Of a DNA stretch of 64,000 nucleotides, positions 7,270 to 16,775 are shown piece after piece. Under the pieces are notes generated by a model that saw nothing but the letters and a program-made list of their open reading frames with translations, ran no database searches and was not told the DNA's origin. The position numbers were made by a program, and so were the translations under genes. Position 1 is the stretch's first letter. The number at the start of each line of letters is the position of its first letter. The stretch comes from an uncultured Saprospiraceae bacterium. Lineage in GTDB: Bacteria; Bacteroidota; Bacteroidia; Chitinophagales; Saprospiraceae. Location: NCBI GenBank assembly GCA_937921775.1, contig CAKZUK010000070.1, forward strand, positions 1 to 64,000, read 5' to 3'.

Positions 7270-7860
7270 CTAAGTACTAAGCCAGAAACGAAGTTTCGCA
7301 TCTTCATTTCCACCTACTTTGACGTAATTATCCGGTATCTCATCACCATGACTGAAGTAAGTTACCAAACGAGTTCCTGAGGGCATACGCTCTAGTTGGC
7401 CCTTCACAAAATCCGAGTAGAGGAAATATAATTCCCGATCGGTTTTCAAGTCTGTATCAAGTGATTCATTTGGTGTCCGATGTTCCATAAATGGGTTAAA
7501 AATATAGAAAGCGTTGAAATCAGCAAAATTTAGACTGGCAATGTTTCCATGTAAGAAATTGGTGTTTGTCAACTTGTATTGCTTGGCTAAGTCCTGGGCT
7601 ACTTCTACTAGTTTTGCCCGTTGTTCTATTCCTGTAAAATGTCCTTTTGTAAGTGCTGCTGCGATCAAACAAAACTTTCCAGCACCAGCTCCAATATCCA
7701 AAACTTTTATTCCTTGTTTTTCTACTAGAAAATTTGCAGCAACTTTTGCTATTTCCACGGGAGTGAAATGAAAAGCAGCTGCTTCTCGCATCTGTTCCGG
7801 AAAGAGAAGGTCGAAGTCTTCGTCATTGACTTCTTGGTTGTTCTTTATTGCATTTAGCAT
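7270..7860 (-). CDS. Class I SAM-dependent methyltransferase
   Basis: A 196-residue cytoplasmic enzyme with the Rossmann-type motif I VLDIGAGAGKFC (about residues 53-64), an acidic motif II (TGIEQRAKLVEVA) and the post-motif region NTNFLHGNIA. It resembles protein-L-isoaspartate or ribosomal-type methyltransferases only in the SAM-binding part, and the substrate is unknown. The gene follows trkH by 10 bases on the same strand, so it is the last gene of a trkA-trkH-methyltransferase operon. I know no functional link between potassium uptake and this enzyme. Confidence 0.8.
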   Translation of the reverse strand: MLNAIKNNQEVNDEDFDLLFPEQMREAAAFHFTPVEIAKVAANFLVEKQGIKVLDIGAGAGKFCLIAAALTKGHFTGIEQRAKLVEVAQDLAKQYKLTNTNFLHGNIASLNFADFNAFYIFNPFMEHRTPNESLDTDLKTDRELYFLYSDFVKGQLERMPSGTRLVTYFSHGDEIPDNYVKVGGNEDAKLRFWLST

Positions 7861-7870
7861 AAATGATTGC

Positions 7871-9331
7871 TCAAATCGTTCTCCAAAAATAAGGTGTAAA
7901 CAAAATCAATATCGTAAACAATTCCAACCGTCCCAGCAGCATCAGAAAAGACAAAAACCATTTTCCTGCATCTGGAATTTCTGCAAAATTATTGAGTGGC
8001 CCTACAGCTCCGATTCCGGGACCTACATTCCCTAAAGCCGTGGCTACTGAACCAATAGCTGTCAACAATGGCTGTTCTGTACCTGTCAAGATCAAAGCCA
8101 TTATAATAGAACCGATGACAAAGGAAATCAAATAAATCAATAAAAAAACAAGGATGTGGGTTAGAATTCTTGGAGCAACTATTTTATTGTCAATTTTAAT
8201 TCGAATTAATGCTTTGGGGTGCAGCAAACGTTTGAATTCCAAAAATGAATTTTTAAAGAAGACCAGATGTCGAATTATTTTGATACCTCCGCTGGTAGAC
8301 CCTGCAGAAGCTCCCATAAACAACAACATGAAAAACAAAAGCGTCAAGGCAGGATTCCAGCTGGTATAGTCTGCGCAGACATAACCAGTTGTAGTGACCA
8401 CTGAAATGGTTTGAAAACAAGCATTCCTAAACGATCGCTCTAAACCAAAATCTGAATTAAAATAAATCCCTGTTGTCACTATCGCTATCAACACCAAAAT
8501 GAAAATCACATAAGTCTTAAACTCATCACTTGACCATACCTTTCTCATCTTGCCCATCAGACCAAAATAAATAATCGTGTAATTCACTCCTCCCAAAAAC
8601 ATGAAAAGCGTGATCACATATTGAATAGAAGGACTCTGATCTATCATGCTGGCATTTTTGGTTGAAAAGCCACCTGTAGCCATGGTCGTCAATGCATGAT
8701 TAATGGCATCGAAAAAAGACATACCTAGAGAGTAAAGTAGTGCACAAAGCGTTGCAGTCAAGCCTACATAAATTAACCAAAGTCGCTTTGCAGTTTCTTT
8801 GATCCTTGGATGAATCTTATCTGAAGTAGGCCCAGGTGCTTCTGCCACAAAAAGTTCAATACCTCCTACTCCCAGCAAAGGAAATATAGCCACTGTCAAT
8901 ACAATGATTCCCATTCCGCCAATCCATTGCGACAAGCTTCTCCAATACAAAATCCCCTCTGGAGTGGCTTCAATATCATTGATGACGGAAGCTCCTGTTG
9001 TAGTCAAACCAGAAGCAGACTCGAAAAAAGCATTTGTAAATGATGGTAAAACGCCACTAAACCAATACGGTAAAGTTCCAAATAAAACCATTCCAATCCA
9101 ACCCAAAACAACAATCAAATAACCTTCTCTTTTCTCTACTTTTTCTCTTGTTTTGAATTTGTACCACCAAGATAGACCTCCCACCAATATCGTCACAGCC
9201 GCTGCTTTCAGAATCGCAGCAGCATCCCCACTTTCATAATAAAATGAGAATGGCAATGCTGTTAGCATTAGCGTTCCCACTACTATGAGTAGGACACCAA
9301 CTACATTTGACACTGTGCTTAAACTGAACAT
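7871..9331 (-). CDS. trkH: Trk-type potassium uptake channel subunit TrkH
   Basis: Inner-membrane K+ channel-like subunit of 486 residues, full length for the family. The four pore loops are visible, including SASGLTTTGASV, TTMATGGFSTKNAS, VVTTTGYVCADY and TALGNVGPGIGAVG, whose glycines line the selectivity filter. About ten membrane segments are present. It is cotranscribed with trkA (107 bases upstream) and the methyltransferase downstream. It imports potassium using the membrane potential, gated by TrkA. The 107-base gap to trkA holds a small hairpin GGAAGT-acac-ACTTCC (9368-9383). Confidence 0.95.
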   Translation of the reverse strand: MFSLSTVSNVVGVLLIVVGTLMLTALPFSFYYESGDAAAILKAAAVTILVGGLSWWYKFKTREKVEKREGYLIVVLGWIGMVLFGTLPYWFSGVLPSFTNAFFESASGLTTTGASVINDIEATPEGILYWRSLSQWIGGMGIIVLTVAIFPLLGVGGIELFVAEAPGPTSDKIHPRIKETAKRLWLIYVGLTATLCALLYSLGMSFFDAINHALTTMATGGFSTKNASMIDQSPSIQYVITLFMFLGGVNYTIIYFGLMGKMRKVWSSDEFKTYVIFILVLIAIVTTGIYFNSDFGLERSFRNACFQTISVVTTTGYVCADYTSWNPALTLLFFMLLFMGASAGSTSGGIKIIRHLVFFKNSFLEFKRLLHPKALIRIKIDNKIVAPRILTHILVFLLIYLISFVIGSIIMALILTGTEQPLLTAIGSVATALGNVGPGIGAVGPLNNFAEIPDAGKWFLSFLMLLGRLELFTILILFTPYFWRTI

Positions 9332-9438
9332 TTTTTATTTTTTTTCAAAAAATAAATGTGGCAAATTGGAAGTACACACTTCCGTGAAGTTTCGCATCTG
9401 TCGGTTCTATCCCCGAGTGAAAAATTCCAAGCTCCCAC

Positions 9439-10779
9439 CTACTTAAATATCTCCTCCACCTTATGAATAGCTTCTGGTTGAGCAAATACAATAATCTTAT
9501 CTTTCAACTGCAACTGAAAATCACCATTGGGAATAAAACTCTCTTCTCCTCTCACCACACCAGCAATAATCGACTTTTCTGGAAGATGTAATTCGCGAAT
9601 AGCATGACTTGTAATTCTGTTGCTACGCAAAATTTCAAACTCAATAAGTTCTGCATCAACACCATGTAAACTTGCAATGGCTTTGATCGTTCCTTTTCTT
9701 ACAAATCTAAATATATTATTGGCCGCGATTAATTTTTTATTGATCATCGTGTCAATACCAATGTTTTGCGAGATATGGGTATAGATGGTATTATCAACCG
9801 CAGCGATGGTTTTATAAACGCCACCTTCTTCCGCCATAAGACTGGTAATAATATTCGTTTCTGAATTTTTCGTAAGTGCGATAAAAGCATCCATATCATG
9901 TAAGCCTTCCTCCTGCAATAATTCAATATTTCCATAATCCGCAACAGAAACTAAGGCATTAGATAGAGACTCAATAAACCTCTTAGCACGCTCTTTATTT
10001 TTCACGATAAATGAAACACGGTATTTATTTTCCAACAATTGTGCGGTTCTGTAAGCTAGAGGTGTATCGCCAATGATCATTACTTTCTTGACAGGTTTGA
10101 GTTGCTTGCCAGCAAAACGGCTTACTTTATCAACACAATGTTTCTGAGCTGCGACATAGAGATGATCTCCTTGCCGAAGGATGGTATCGCCTTTTGGAAT
10201 AAGTGTCCTGTGATTTCGCAACAGCGCAATTCCTCTAAAGTCAAAGTCGGGAGTCAGCATATCCATCTGATTCATGGACTTACCCATAATCGAAGAAGAG
10301 TTGTCAATCGTAAAACCAACAATTGCGATTTTACCATCTTCAAATTCAAAGACATCCGTGAAGGAGGAACGACGAAGTAAGCGCTCAATTTCCTGAGCGG
10401 CAAGACGCTGTGGCGAGATCAATTTATCAACGCCCAAATTTAGAAATTTTTCTTTTTGCTCTTTGGCTAAATACTCGGGATTGTCAACTCTAGCAATCGT
10501 TGTTTTAGCTCCTAATTGCTTGGCCAATATTGCCGATAATAGGTTGGTTGTTTCTGAAGTTGTCACTGCAATAAATAGGTTAGCCTTCTCTACATTTGCA
10601 TTTTTTAAGATGCCCACAGAAGTGATATCTCCTTTTATGGTCAATACATCAAGATGCGTACTGGCATGCAGCAAAACGTCTTCATCTGTATCGATCAAGA
10701 TAATATCTTGATTTTCTTTGGTCAGCAATTCTGCCAAATGAAAACCAACAGATCCTGAACCAGCTATGACTATTTTCAT
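9439..10779 (-). CDS. trkA: Trk system regulatory subunit TrkA
   Basis: Cytoplasmic NAD(H)/nucleotide-binding gating protein of 446 residues with the duplicated TrkA_N-TrkA_C arrangement: first Rossmann domain GSGSVGFHLAELL (residues 7-19) with IDTDED, first TrkA_C ending near residue 222, second TrkA_N near 230-345 beginning VMIIGDTPLAYRTAQLL, second TrkA_C to the end. The first nucleotide site keeps GxGxxG; the second reads GDTPLA and probably binds nucleotide weakly or not at all. It is the first gene of the potassium operon. The start ATG 10779 agrees with the family. Confidence 0.95.
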   Translation of the reverse strand: MKIVIAGSGSVGFHLAELLTKENQDIILIDTDEDVLLHASTHLDVLTIKGDITSVGILKNANVEKANLFIAVTTSETTNLLSAILAKQLGAKTTIARVDNPEYLAKEQKEKFLNLGVDKLISPQRLAAQEIERLLRRSSFTDVFEFEDGKIAIVGFTIDNSSSIMGKSMNQMDMLTPDFDFRGIALLRNHRTLIPKGDTILRQGDHLYVAAQKHCVDKVSRFAGKQLKPVKKVMIIGDTPLAYRTAQLLENKYRVSFIVKNKERAKRFIESLSNALVSVADYGNIELLQEEGLHDMDAFIALTKNSETNIITSLMAEEGGVYKTIAAVDNTIYTHISQNIGIDTMINKKLIAANNIFRFVRKGTIKAIASLHGVDAELIEFEILRSNRITSHAIRELHLPEKSIIAGVVRGEESFIPNGDFQLQLKDKIIVFAQPEAIHKVEEIFK

Positions 10780-11184
10780 AAAGTGTTAAAAACCAGTGTT
10801 TTACCTGAATTCATTTTAAGATGAATGAGGATCTGATTAAGTTGGCAAATGTCTATACTTTTTAGTGAATAAACAAGTGAGCTAGACTTGTTTATTTGAG
10901 CAATAAATTGGAAAGGATTAAGTCGATATGAGGGTAGAATTGCAGCAAAAATGTAATATAGTTCGATAAGAAAGTAAAGTTTATATCTGATTTTTTTTAC
11001 TTTTAACATGCTCACAGTAGTGCAAAGTCGCAAATTTCAATTAAAATAGCAGTGGTCATTGCAATGTACTATGCTTCTGAACCCCCAGAATGCTATAACA
11101 ATTCACTTAGTTCATTAGCCAAGCCTTTGCAAACTTACACTATTATATCATACACAGCCAACACACCAAGAAAACTAAAAAGAC
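10780..11184. other. Divergent intergenic region, nothing firm
   Basis: About 400 bases between the divergent trkA and DUF4288 genes. It must hold both promoters but I find no full TTTG/TAnnTTTG pair. An open frame at 10776-11033 on the minus strand is AT-rich and lacks protein-like composition. Confidence 0.4.
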
Positions 11185-11880
11185 ATGAAAAAGAGACTTA
11201 ACACCAAGGATTTTAACGTAACTAAAAAGGAGTTAAAAAAATCGAATCCTAAAATGAAGGTACTCGCTTACCTAAAGTATCCTAACTATATGGATTGGAT
11301 TAAAGATAAACCAAAAGTAAGAAGACAAAAATTAAACAAGATCATGTCGGCGAATTATTCTATGCTGGAAAAGGCCATTCCAAAAGGAAAACTTAAACGG
11401 CTCGGCGCGAAGAAATCGCCACGCGGAATTATCATTGAAGCGAGCTACAAGGATATTGCTAGTATTAAATTGCCCGACACCGTTGATTCAGTATATATCG
11501 AAAAAATAAAAGGACATGCCCCTAAGAACATAGAACTGGAACCAGCTTTCTTTGCAGTAAAATCCAGATTCTTGATACAAATAGAAGGAAAGACCGAAGG
11601 GAAGCAAAGTTATGAAGATCGAATAATGCTGGTTCGTGCCACTTCTTTTATCGACGCAGAAAAACGGGCATCACTTAACTATGAGACCTATGCCGATCCA
11701 TATTTGAATTCATACGGTCAATTGGTTCGCTGGAAATTCGTGAAGGTCATTGACGTTTACGAAACGTTTATAGATCAGATTGATGATTTACTTGACGTGA
11801 GTGGTGTCGAGGTCTTTTCAGAACTCAAGGAACGAAAGATGAAAAAATCTGATCACTGGGAGAAGCAATGGAAAGACTAA
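11185..11880 (+). CDS. DUF4288 domain protein
   Basis: A 231-residue protein without signal peptide. The C-terminal half (about 124-225) fits DUF4288: FAVKSRFLIQIEG, then IMLVRATSFIDAEKRA and RWKFVKVIDVYET, ending VEVFSELKER. The basic N-terminal part (1-110) ends in RGIIIEASYKDIASI and VDSVYIEKI, the beta-alpha-beta pattern of small ferredoxin-like folds such as subtilisin propeptides (inhibitor I9); this is a weak impression. A short hairpin, GCATAA to TTATGC, follows the stop at 11881-11902. Function is unknown. Some DUF4288 proteins are found beside toxin loci as immunity proteins, but no toxin is adjacent here. Confidence 0.7.
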   Translation: MKKRLNTKDFNVTKKELKKSNPKMKVLAYLKYPNYMDWIKDKPKVRRQKLNKIMSANYSMLEKAIPKGKLKRLGAKKSPRGIIIEASYKDIASIKLPDTVDSVYIEKIKGHAPKNIELEPAFFAVKSRFLIQIEGKTEGKQSYEDRIMLVRATSFIDAEKRASLNYETYADPYLNSYGQLVRWKFVKVIDVYETFIDQIDDLLDVSGVEVFSELKERKMKKSDHWEKQWKD

Positions 11881-11958
11881 GCATAAGCATGCTCGCTTTA
11901 TGCGGGAATACGACCTGAAGGAAAACTACCATTGAAAATTTTAATTTAAATTGCGACT

Positions 11959-12336
11959 GTGTTCACCTTTAGAAAAAACTACTTCTTACTCAGTATACTT
12001 CTTTTCATCATAGAGGTTCTGATTGGCTTGTACGTCAGAGACAATTTCATCCGTCCTTATGGAGGAGATTTTCTAGTTGTCATCTTGATTTATCTTTTTG
12101 TAAAAACATTTTGGAAGCAATCTAATCTAGTCATTGCAATTGCAGTATTGCTGTTTTCGTTTTGTGTCGAGTTTGCACAATATTTTAAGGTGGTCGAATT
12201 GTTAGGCTTGAAAGGGAATAAATTGGCTGAAATAGTGATAGGAACCTCTTATCATTGGCACGACTTATTGGCTTACTTGCTTGGAATTTTGACTATTTAT
12301 TTTTTGGATAAAAAATGGGGAAGCAGTTCTGTTTGA
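11959..12336 (+). CDS. DUF2809 membrane protein
   Basis: A small integral membrane protein of 125 residues with four hydrophobic segments. It carries the DUF2809 signatures RPYGGDFLVVIL, CVEFAQYF and GTSYHWHDLLAYLLG. It starts at GTG 11959. The family is found across bacteria, sometimes called VanZ-like by distant similarity; its role is not established. It stands 78 bases after the DUF4288 gene and 67 before the SRPBCC gene, all on the plus strand, so a loose operon is possible. Confidence 0.8.
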   Translation: MFTFRKNYFLLSILLFIIEVLIGLYVRDNFIRPYGGDFLVVILIYLFVKTFWKQSNLVIAIAVLLFSFCVEFAQYFKVVELLGLKGNKLAEIVIGTSYHWHDLLAYLLGILTIYFLDKKWGSSSV

Positions 12337-12403
12337 ATTGACTTAGCCGATCTCCCCCCTTTTCCAAATCAAACAAATCTGTATCTTACAAAAAAAAACA
12401 TCA

Positions 12404-12853
12404 ATGAATACTAGTCTAGTCGTGTCCAAGTCAATCGTCATCAATGCCAATCCTCAACAAGTCTGGGAAGTAATGACCAAACCTGAAAAAATCAAAGTCT
12501 ACTTATATGGTACCCAAACTATTACAGATTGGAAAATAGGAAGTCCTATCATTTTCCAAGGGGAATACGAAGGTAAGACCTACAAAGACAAGGGGAATGT
12601 AATTGGCAATGTGGAAAATGAGTTTCTTAAATATAATTACTGGAGTGGCTTTTCAGGCTTAGAAGACAAAGCTGAAAATTATTCTGTCATCACCTATATC
12701 ATTCAAAAACTGAATGACAATGAAGTCCAACTCTCTTGGCTTCAACAAGGCTTCGCTGACGAAACAGGCCAGCAACACATGGAAGCTGGGCTACCAACTA
12801 TGCTAAAGGACATTAAAAAACTGGTTGAAGAGAAGCAAATCAAACTTCTATAA
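12404..12853 (+). CDS. SRPBCC/AHSA1-type START-like protein
   Basis: A 149-residue protein of the AHA1-C-like START superfamily: VVSKSIVINANPQQVWEVMT at the N terminus, the GSPIIFQGEYEGKTYKDKG strand pair, and a C-terminal long helix (GLPTMLKDIKKLVEEKQ). Such proteins form a helix-grip cavity for hydrophobic ligands. No partner regulator (usually an ArsR gene) is adjacent. Cytoplasmic, ligand unknown. Confidence 0.8.
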   Translation: MNTSLVVSKSIVINANPQQVWEVMTKPEKIKVYLYGTQTITDWKIGSPIIFQGEYEGKTYKDKGNVIGNVENEFLKYNYWSGFSGLEDKAENYSVITYIIQKLNDNEVQLSWLQQGFADETGQQHMEAGLPTMLKDIKKLVEEKQIKLL

Positions 12854-13031
12854 AACGGCATATTGCATAGCCCCTATTGACAGTGTCAGTTCCCATTTTA
12901 GTTTCAGTTTCAATGACACTAGCGTTTGACCTTTTGGTATTTAGTAGCAATTTGACAAGACATTATTCTCCCGAAAGTGAACTTTTATAAGCTCACTATA
13001 TTGCAAAACAAATCATCAAAAATACACCATC

Positions 13032-14600
13032 ATGAAAAAACTATTCTACCTACTACTCGTTTTCTTCACTAGCTATTCCCTACAGGCACAGGTTGCTGAA
13101 GCTGAAGTTGAAACTGAAGTCGCCATCGATGAAATCATCAAAAAGCATGGCATGGAAAAAAGTGAAGTTATGGAAATCGCTAGTTGGATAACGGACGTTT
13201 ATGGCCCACGGCTAACTGGTTCTCCAAAACTCGATAAAGCCACTCAATGGGCAAAAGCAGAATTAGAAAGCTGGGGAATGAAAAATGTGCACTTGGAAGA
13301 ATGGGGCCCATTTGGTAGAGGCTGGGAAATGACGCATTTTGAAATGCACGCTACAACACCATCTTACTGGCCACTCATCGCTTACCCAAAAGCTTGGTCA
13401 CCTCCTGTTTCTGGAACGGGAGAAGTTATTTATCTCGACATTCAAGATGAAAAAGATATTGCAAAATACCGTGGGAAGCTGGCTGGTAAATTTGTTTTGA
13501 TGGACACTATTCGCGATGTCGACGAACCATTCAAGGTCTTGGCGAAACGTCACGACGATGCAAGTTTATTGAAACTAGCAAACGCTGGCCCTCCTACTCC
13601 ACGTCCAAGACGTAGAAATCGCGCAGGTGGTTTTAATCTAAACAAAGCCATCTGGAAAATGCTGGGTGAGGAAAAACCGATTGCCGTTTTAGATCGATCA
13701 TACAAAGGTGACATGGGAACTGTCTTTGTTTCTGGCGCAAGAACTGGCGAAGGTCGAGCAAGAGATAATGATAGATATGTAGTCCCGCAGGTTACACTTT
13801 CCGTGGAGCATTATAATCGTATTTTTAGAATGATGCATAAAAACGTTCCTGTTGAATTGACACTTGAGCTTGGTGCAAAATATACCAACCCTGATGGTAT
13901 GGAACACAATATTATTGCTGAAATTCCGGGAACTGACTTGAAAGATGAGGTAGTTATTTTTGGAGCACATTTCGACTCTTGGCATACTGGAACTGGTGCA
14001 ACAGATAACGGTGCTGGCTCTGCAGTCATGATGGAAGTGGCTCGTATTCTTTTGCAAACGATTAAAGAAACGGGGATCAAACCTCGTCGTACCATGCGCC
14101 TAGCACTATGGACTGGAGAAGAACAAGGCTTGTATGGTTCTCGTGGCTACGTGGGTAAGCATTATGCTGAGTTTGACTCATTGGGATGGACGCCACAATC
14201 TTTAAAGCCGGCACAAAAAACAGTATCTGCTTACTACAACCTTGACAACGGAACTGGAAAAATCCGTGGCGTTTACTGTCAGGGGAATAATGATGTTGGT
14301 CCAATTTTCAGAGAATGGTTAGAGCCTTTTGAAGAAATGGATGCTTCGACACTTAGCTTGGGAAATACGGGTGGAACAGATCATTTACCTTTTGATGGTG
14401 TTGGCATTCCTGGCTTTCAATTTATTCAGGAACCGATGGCTTATTTCTCTCGTACCCATCACTCTAACATGGACAATTGGGATCACTTAGTTGGTGATGA
14501 TTTGAAGCAGGCTGCTACGATTATTGCTTACTTTGTTTGGCAGACTTCGCAGCGGAATGCCATGTTACCTAGGAAGGAAATTGATGAGGATTTGAGGTAG
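13032..14600 (+). CDS. Secreted M28 family zinc aminopeptidase
   Basis: A 522-residue peptidase with signal peptide (KLFYLLLVFFTSYSLQAQ). The two-zinc M28 site can be followed: GAHFDSWH (about 311-318), TDNGAGSAVMMEVAR (324-338), TGEEQGLYGSRGY (360-372, catalytic Glu pair), NLDNGTG (about 403) and GGTDHLPFDGVG (about 448). A PA (protease-associated) insert probably spans 130-270. Within it the basic Pro/Arg stretch PPTPRPRRRNRAGG (about 191-204) is unusual and looks like a flexible or proteolytically sensitive loop. It probably trims peptides in the periplasm or at the surface. It is monocistronic; an inverted repeat follows the stop. Confidence 0.92.
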   Translation: MKKLFYLLLVFFTSYSLQAQVAEAEVETEVAIDEIIKKHGMEKSEVMEIASWITDVYGPRLTGSPKLDKATQWAKAELESWGMKNVHLEEWGPFGRGWEMTHFEMHATTPSYWPLIAYPKAWSPPVSGTGEVIYLDIQDEKDIAKYRGKLAGKFVLMDTIRDVDEPFKVLAKRHDDASLLKLANAGPPTPRPRRRNRAGGFNLNKAIWKMLGEEKPIAVLDRSYKGDMGTVFVSGARTGEGRARDNDRYVVPQVTLSVEHYNRIFRMMHKNVPVELTLELGAKYTNPDGMEHNIIAEIPGTDLKDEVVIFGAHFDSWHTGTGATDNGAGSAVMMEVARILLQTIKETGIKPRRTMRLALWTGEEQGLYGSRGYVGKHYAEFDSLGWTPQSLKPAQKTVSAYYNLDNGTGKIRGVYCQGNNDVGPIFREWLEPFEEMDASTLSLGNTGGTDHLPFDGVGIPGFQFIQEPMAYFSRTHHSNMDNWDHLVGDDLKQAATIIAYFVWQTSQRNAMLPRKEIDEDLR

Positions 14601-14629
14601 ACGATTTTAAATGTAAAACTGCAACACGC

Positions 14630-14715
14630 TAAATGTAAAATGTAAAAGTTGTCGGAAATCGCGCCTTCCTAGGCTTGAATCTCGTTCGTTGGCGAACTTT
14701 TACATTTTACATTTA
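14630..14715. repeat. Perfect 21-bp inverted repeat, TAAATGTAAAA family copy 1
   Basis: Arms at 14630-14650 and 14695-14715 are perfect reverse complements (beginning TAAATGTAAAATG) around a 44-base GC-richer loop. A related copy is at 29271-29443, where the loop also carries a TCGTTCG...GGC-AACTT segment. It lies 30 bases after the M28 stop and could also terminate that transcript, though no T-run follows. Confidence 0.8.
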
Positions 14716-14854
14716 GTCCTAGCCATGACATTTCAAGGATATTTGATAGCTTTTACTGAATAGACATATTTTTCTTGAGCGTAAAATCAAACCTTTGGTG
14801 TTCAAGCTTGTTTAATACTCTTTAACAAAACAAAATTATAAAACACCGAAATCA

Positions 14855-15709
14855 GTGGATCAAAAACCTGTACACATAGCTGGCAAGCCTTTACTTTTTA
14901 ATGGAGCGGCAGATGAACACCTTAGTTTGACTGAAGTCAACAAAGATTCTTGTCATTTGCTGAAAGAGAAATTGGAGAATGGCTTGACCTTGCTTTGGTT
15001 TACTGAATCAGGTAATAAGCTAGTGATAGATGGTGTGCCGCACAACTTTGAGAAAAATCAGATTGTTTGTTTGACGGAGTTTCATAGACTTGAAATTGAG
15101 AAAGTTACATCATTAAAGCAAGTTAAATTCAACAAACCTTTTTACTGTATTTTGGATCACGACACACAAATTGGATGCAGAGGTATTCTATTTTTTGGCG
15201 CTTCTGATTTACCGGTCTTTCATATTCCAGATGATGAGTTGGATAAATTTGAAACCTTGTGGAAGATGTTTACACTTGAGTTTGAATCAAAAGACAACTT
15301 ACAGATTGAGATGCTACAAATGATGCTGAAGCGCTTGTTAATCTTCTGTGCTCGTTTGTATAAAGAACAAAATATTCATGGCACCGATGACAAAGGCACA
15401 GTAGAATTAATTCGTGAGTTTAATTTCCTTGTGGAAACACATTTTCGAACCATACACGGTGTTGCGGAATACGCAGAGCTGCTCCACAAATCTCCTAAAA
15501 CCTTAGCCAATTACTTTTCTAAGCATTATAGCAAATCTCCAATTCAGATTATTCGCGATCGAATTATGATTGAAGCCCGTCGTTTGTTGTTGTACTCTGA
15601 CAAACCAATTAAGGAGCTTGCTTATGAATTGGGCTTTGATAGTATTCAGACTTTTAGTCGTTCCTTTAAAAAGAAACAAGGCATCTCCCCTTCTGAGTTT
15701 CGAGGCTAA
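14855..15709 (+). CDS. AraC family transcriptional regulator
   Basis: A 284-residue regulator: an N-terminal cupin-like sensing domain (residues 1-120) and a C-terminal double helix-turn-helix (about 185-284) with VAEYAELLHKSPKTLANYF and the classic second helix-turn-helix IKELAYELGFDSIQTFSRSF followed by KKKQGISPSEFR. It starts at GTG 14855. The nearest downstream genes on the same strand encode an AhpD-like protein and a cupredoxin-like protein. AraC and carboxymuconolactone-decarboxylase genes often sit together in Bacteroidota, so control of 16121-16669 is a reasonable inference. Confidence 0.9.
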   Translation: MDQKPVHIAGKPLLFNGAADEHLSLTEVNKDSCHLLKEKLENGLTLLWFTESGNKLVIDGVPHNFEKNQIVCLTEFHRLEIEKVTSLKQVKFNKPFYCILDHDTQIGCRGILFFGASDLPVFHIPDDELDKFETLWKMFTLEFESKDNLQIEMLQMMLKRLLIFCARLYKEQNIHGTDDKGTVELIREFNFLVETHFRTIHGVAEYAELLHKSPKTLANYFSKHYSKSPIQIIRDRIMIEARRLLLYSDKPIKELAYELGFDSIQTFSRSFKKKQGISPSEFRG

Positions 15710-15769
15710 TCTCTTTTCTTTATTGACCTATTGATCTCCCTATTTTTTTAAAACTCTTAGCTTTCACCC

Positions 15770-15836
15770 AAGGTGCAGCGCACCGACTTTATTTGTAACT
15801 TTTACAAACCTCCCGTCTTTTTCGAGGTGCAGCGCA
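15770..15836. repeat. Paired GGTGCAGCGCACC hairpins
   Basis: The 15-base unit AGGTGCAGCGCACCG occurs twice, near 15770-15785 and 15821-15836, in the same orientation. Each is itself a hairpin (GGTGC-AGC-GCACC). The flanks are complementary as well (ACTTTATT after the first, AATAAAAGT after the second). It sits in the 411-base gap between the AraC gene and the AhpD-like gene. Confidence 0.75.
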
Positions 15837-16036
15837 CCGGAATAAAAGTTCTAAGCCCCAATAGAAAGCAAAACATCTCTCCAACAACTAAACTAACAAA
15901 GAGTCCCAAACATCTCAAAAAAATCCTGTCCTAAAAAAGATATGGAACATACGAGTTACAAAAAAGCCAACAAAAGGAAAAATTGACAAGTCCTCGGGAA
16001 TTATAGCCTACCCTGCCCCTCCTTTTTACCCTCATC

Positions 16037-16069
16037 TTTGCATTGTACTTTTTAACTAAGATATGTTTT
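16037..16069 (+). promoter_or_regulatory. Candidate promoter of the AhpD-like gene
   Basis: TTTG at 16037-16040, a 21-base spacer, and TATGTTTT at 16062-16069 (one mismatch from TAnnTTTG), 52 bases before the ATG. This fits the Bacteroidota -33/-7 layout. Confidence 0.45.
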
Positions 16070-16120
16070 CAAACAAAAACTAAAATATCTCAAATTATAA
16101 ATCACTAAAATAAAATTACA

Positions 16121-16669
16121 ATGACAAATTTTAAAGTTCCAACAAGAGACGAAGTATCTGAAAGCAATCAAGCAATTTTTGACAACCTTAAAGGTAAATT
16201 AGGTTTTGTTCCAAACCTATACGCTTACTATGCAAAGAACGAAACAGCACTTGCTGATGTACTTGCTTTTGGAGCTCGAAAGACTACGCTTTCTAACAAA
16301 GAAAAAGAAGTTGTAAACCTAGTCACCTCACAAATTAATGGTTGTGATTACTGTCAAGCGGCACATACAGCCATCGGTAAAATGAACGGTTTCACTGACG
16401 AGCAAGTACTTGAAGTCAGAAGTGGTAATATCTCATTCGATAATAAGTTTGATGCTTTGGCAAAATTCACAACTGCTGTAGTTGAAAACCGAGGAAAAGC
16501 ATCAACTGAATCAAAAGAAGCTTTCTTCGCCGCAGGTTACACAGAATCAAATATGATTGATACAGTGGTCCTAATTGGTGATAAAATCATCAGTAACTAC
16601 ATTCATAACATTACACAGTTTGCGGTTGACTTCCCAGCGGCACCAGTCTTAGAAACAGCGAATGTTTAA
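16121..16669 (+). CDS. AhpD-like carboxymuconolactone decarboxylase family protein
   Basis: A 182-residue all-helical cytoplasmic protein of the CMD/AhpD fold. The redox motif reads NGCDYCQAAHTAIG (about 73-86), giving CxxC followed by a His three residues later, as in AhpD. This predicts alkylhydroperoxidase-like thiol chemistry rather than decarboxylation. It is preceded by a promoter candidate and followed by a terminator-like hairpin, so probably monocistronic. The AraC regulator upstream may control it. Confidence 0.9.
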   Translation: MTNFKVPTRDEVSESNQAIFDNLKGKLGFVPNLYAYYAKNETALADVLAFGARKTTLSNKEKEVVNLVTSQINGCDYCQAAHTAIGKMNGFTDEQVLEVRSGNISFDNKFDALAKFTTAVVENRGKASTESKEAFFAAGYTESNMIDTVVLIGDKIISNYIHNITQFAVDFPAAPVLETANV

Positions 16670-16775
16670 GTCATTTTTTTTGAATAGTCCGAGTTACAAT
16701 ACTCGTTTATCATATAACCAGATTAGCTAAAGCTAAGGACTATAATGGTCCAACAATTACCAAACACTGGTTTTT

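Noticed and set aside
7270-7860. DNA methyltransferase of a restriction system
   Set aside because: Only the SAM-binding motifs are present; no DPPY/NPPY catalytic motif, and it sits in the potassium operon.
10776-11033. Minus-strand open frame of 85 codons overlapping the trkA start
   Set aside because: AT-rich, no protein-like features, and it covers the expected trkA promoter region.
15770-15836. CRISPR-like array
   Set aside because: Only two repeat units, each a hairpin, with no spacer series and no cas genes.
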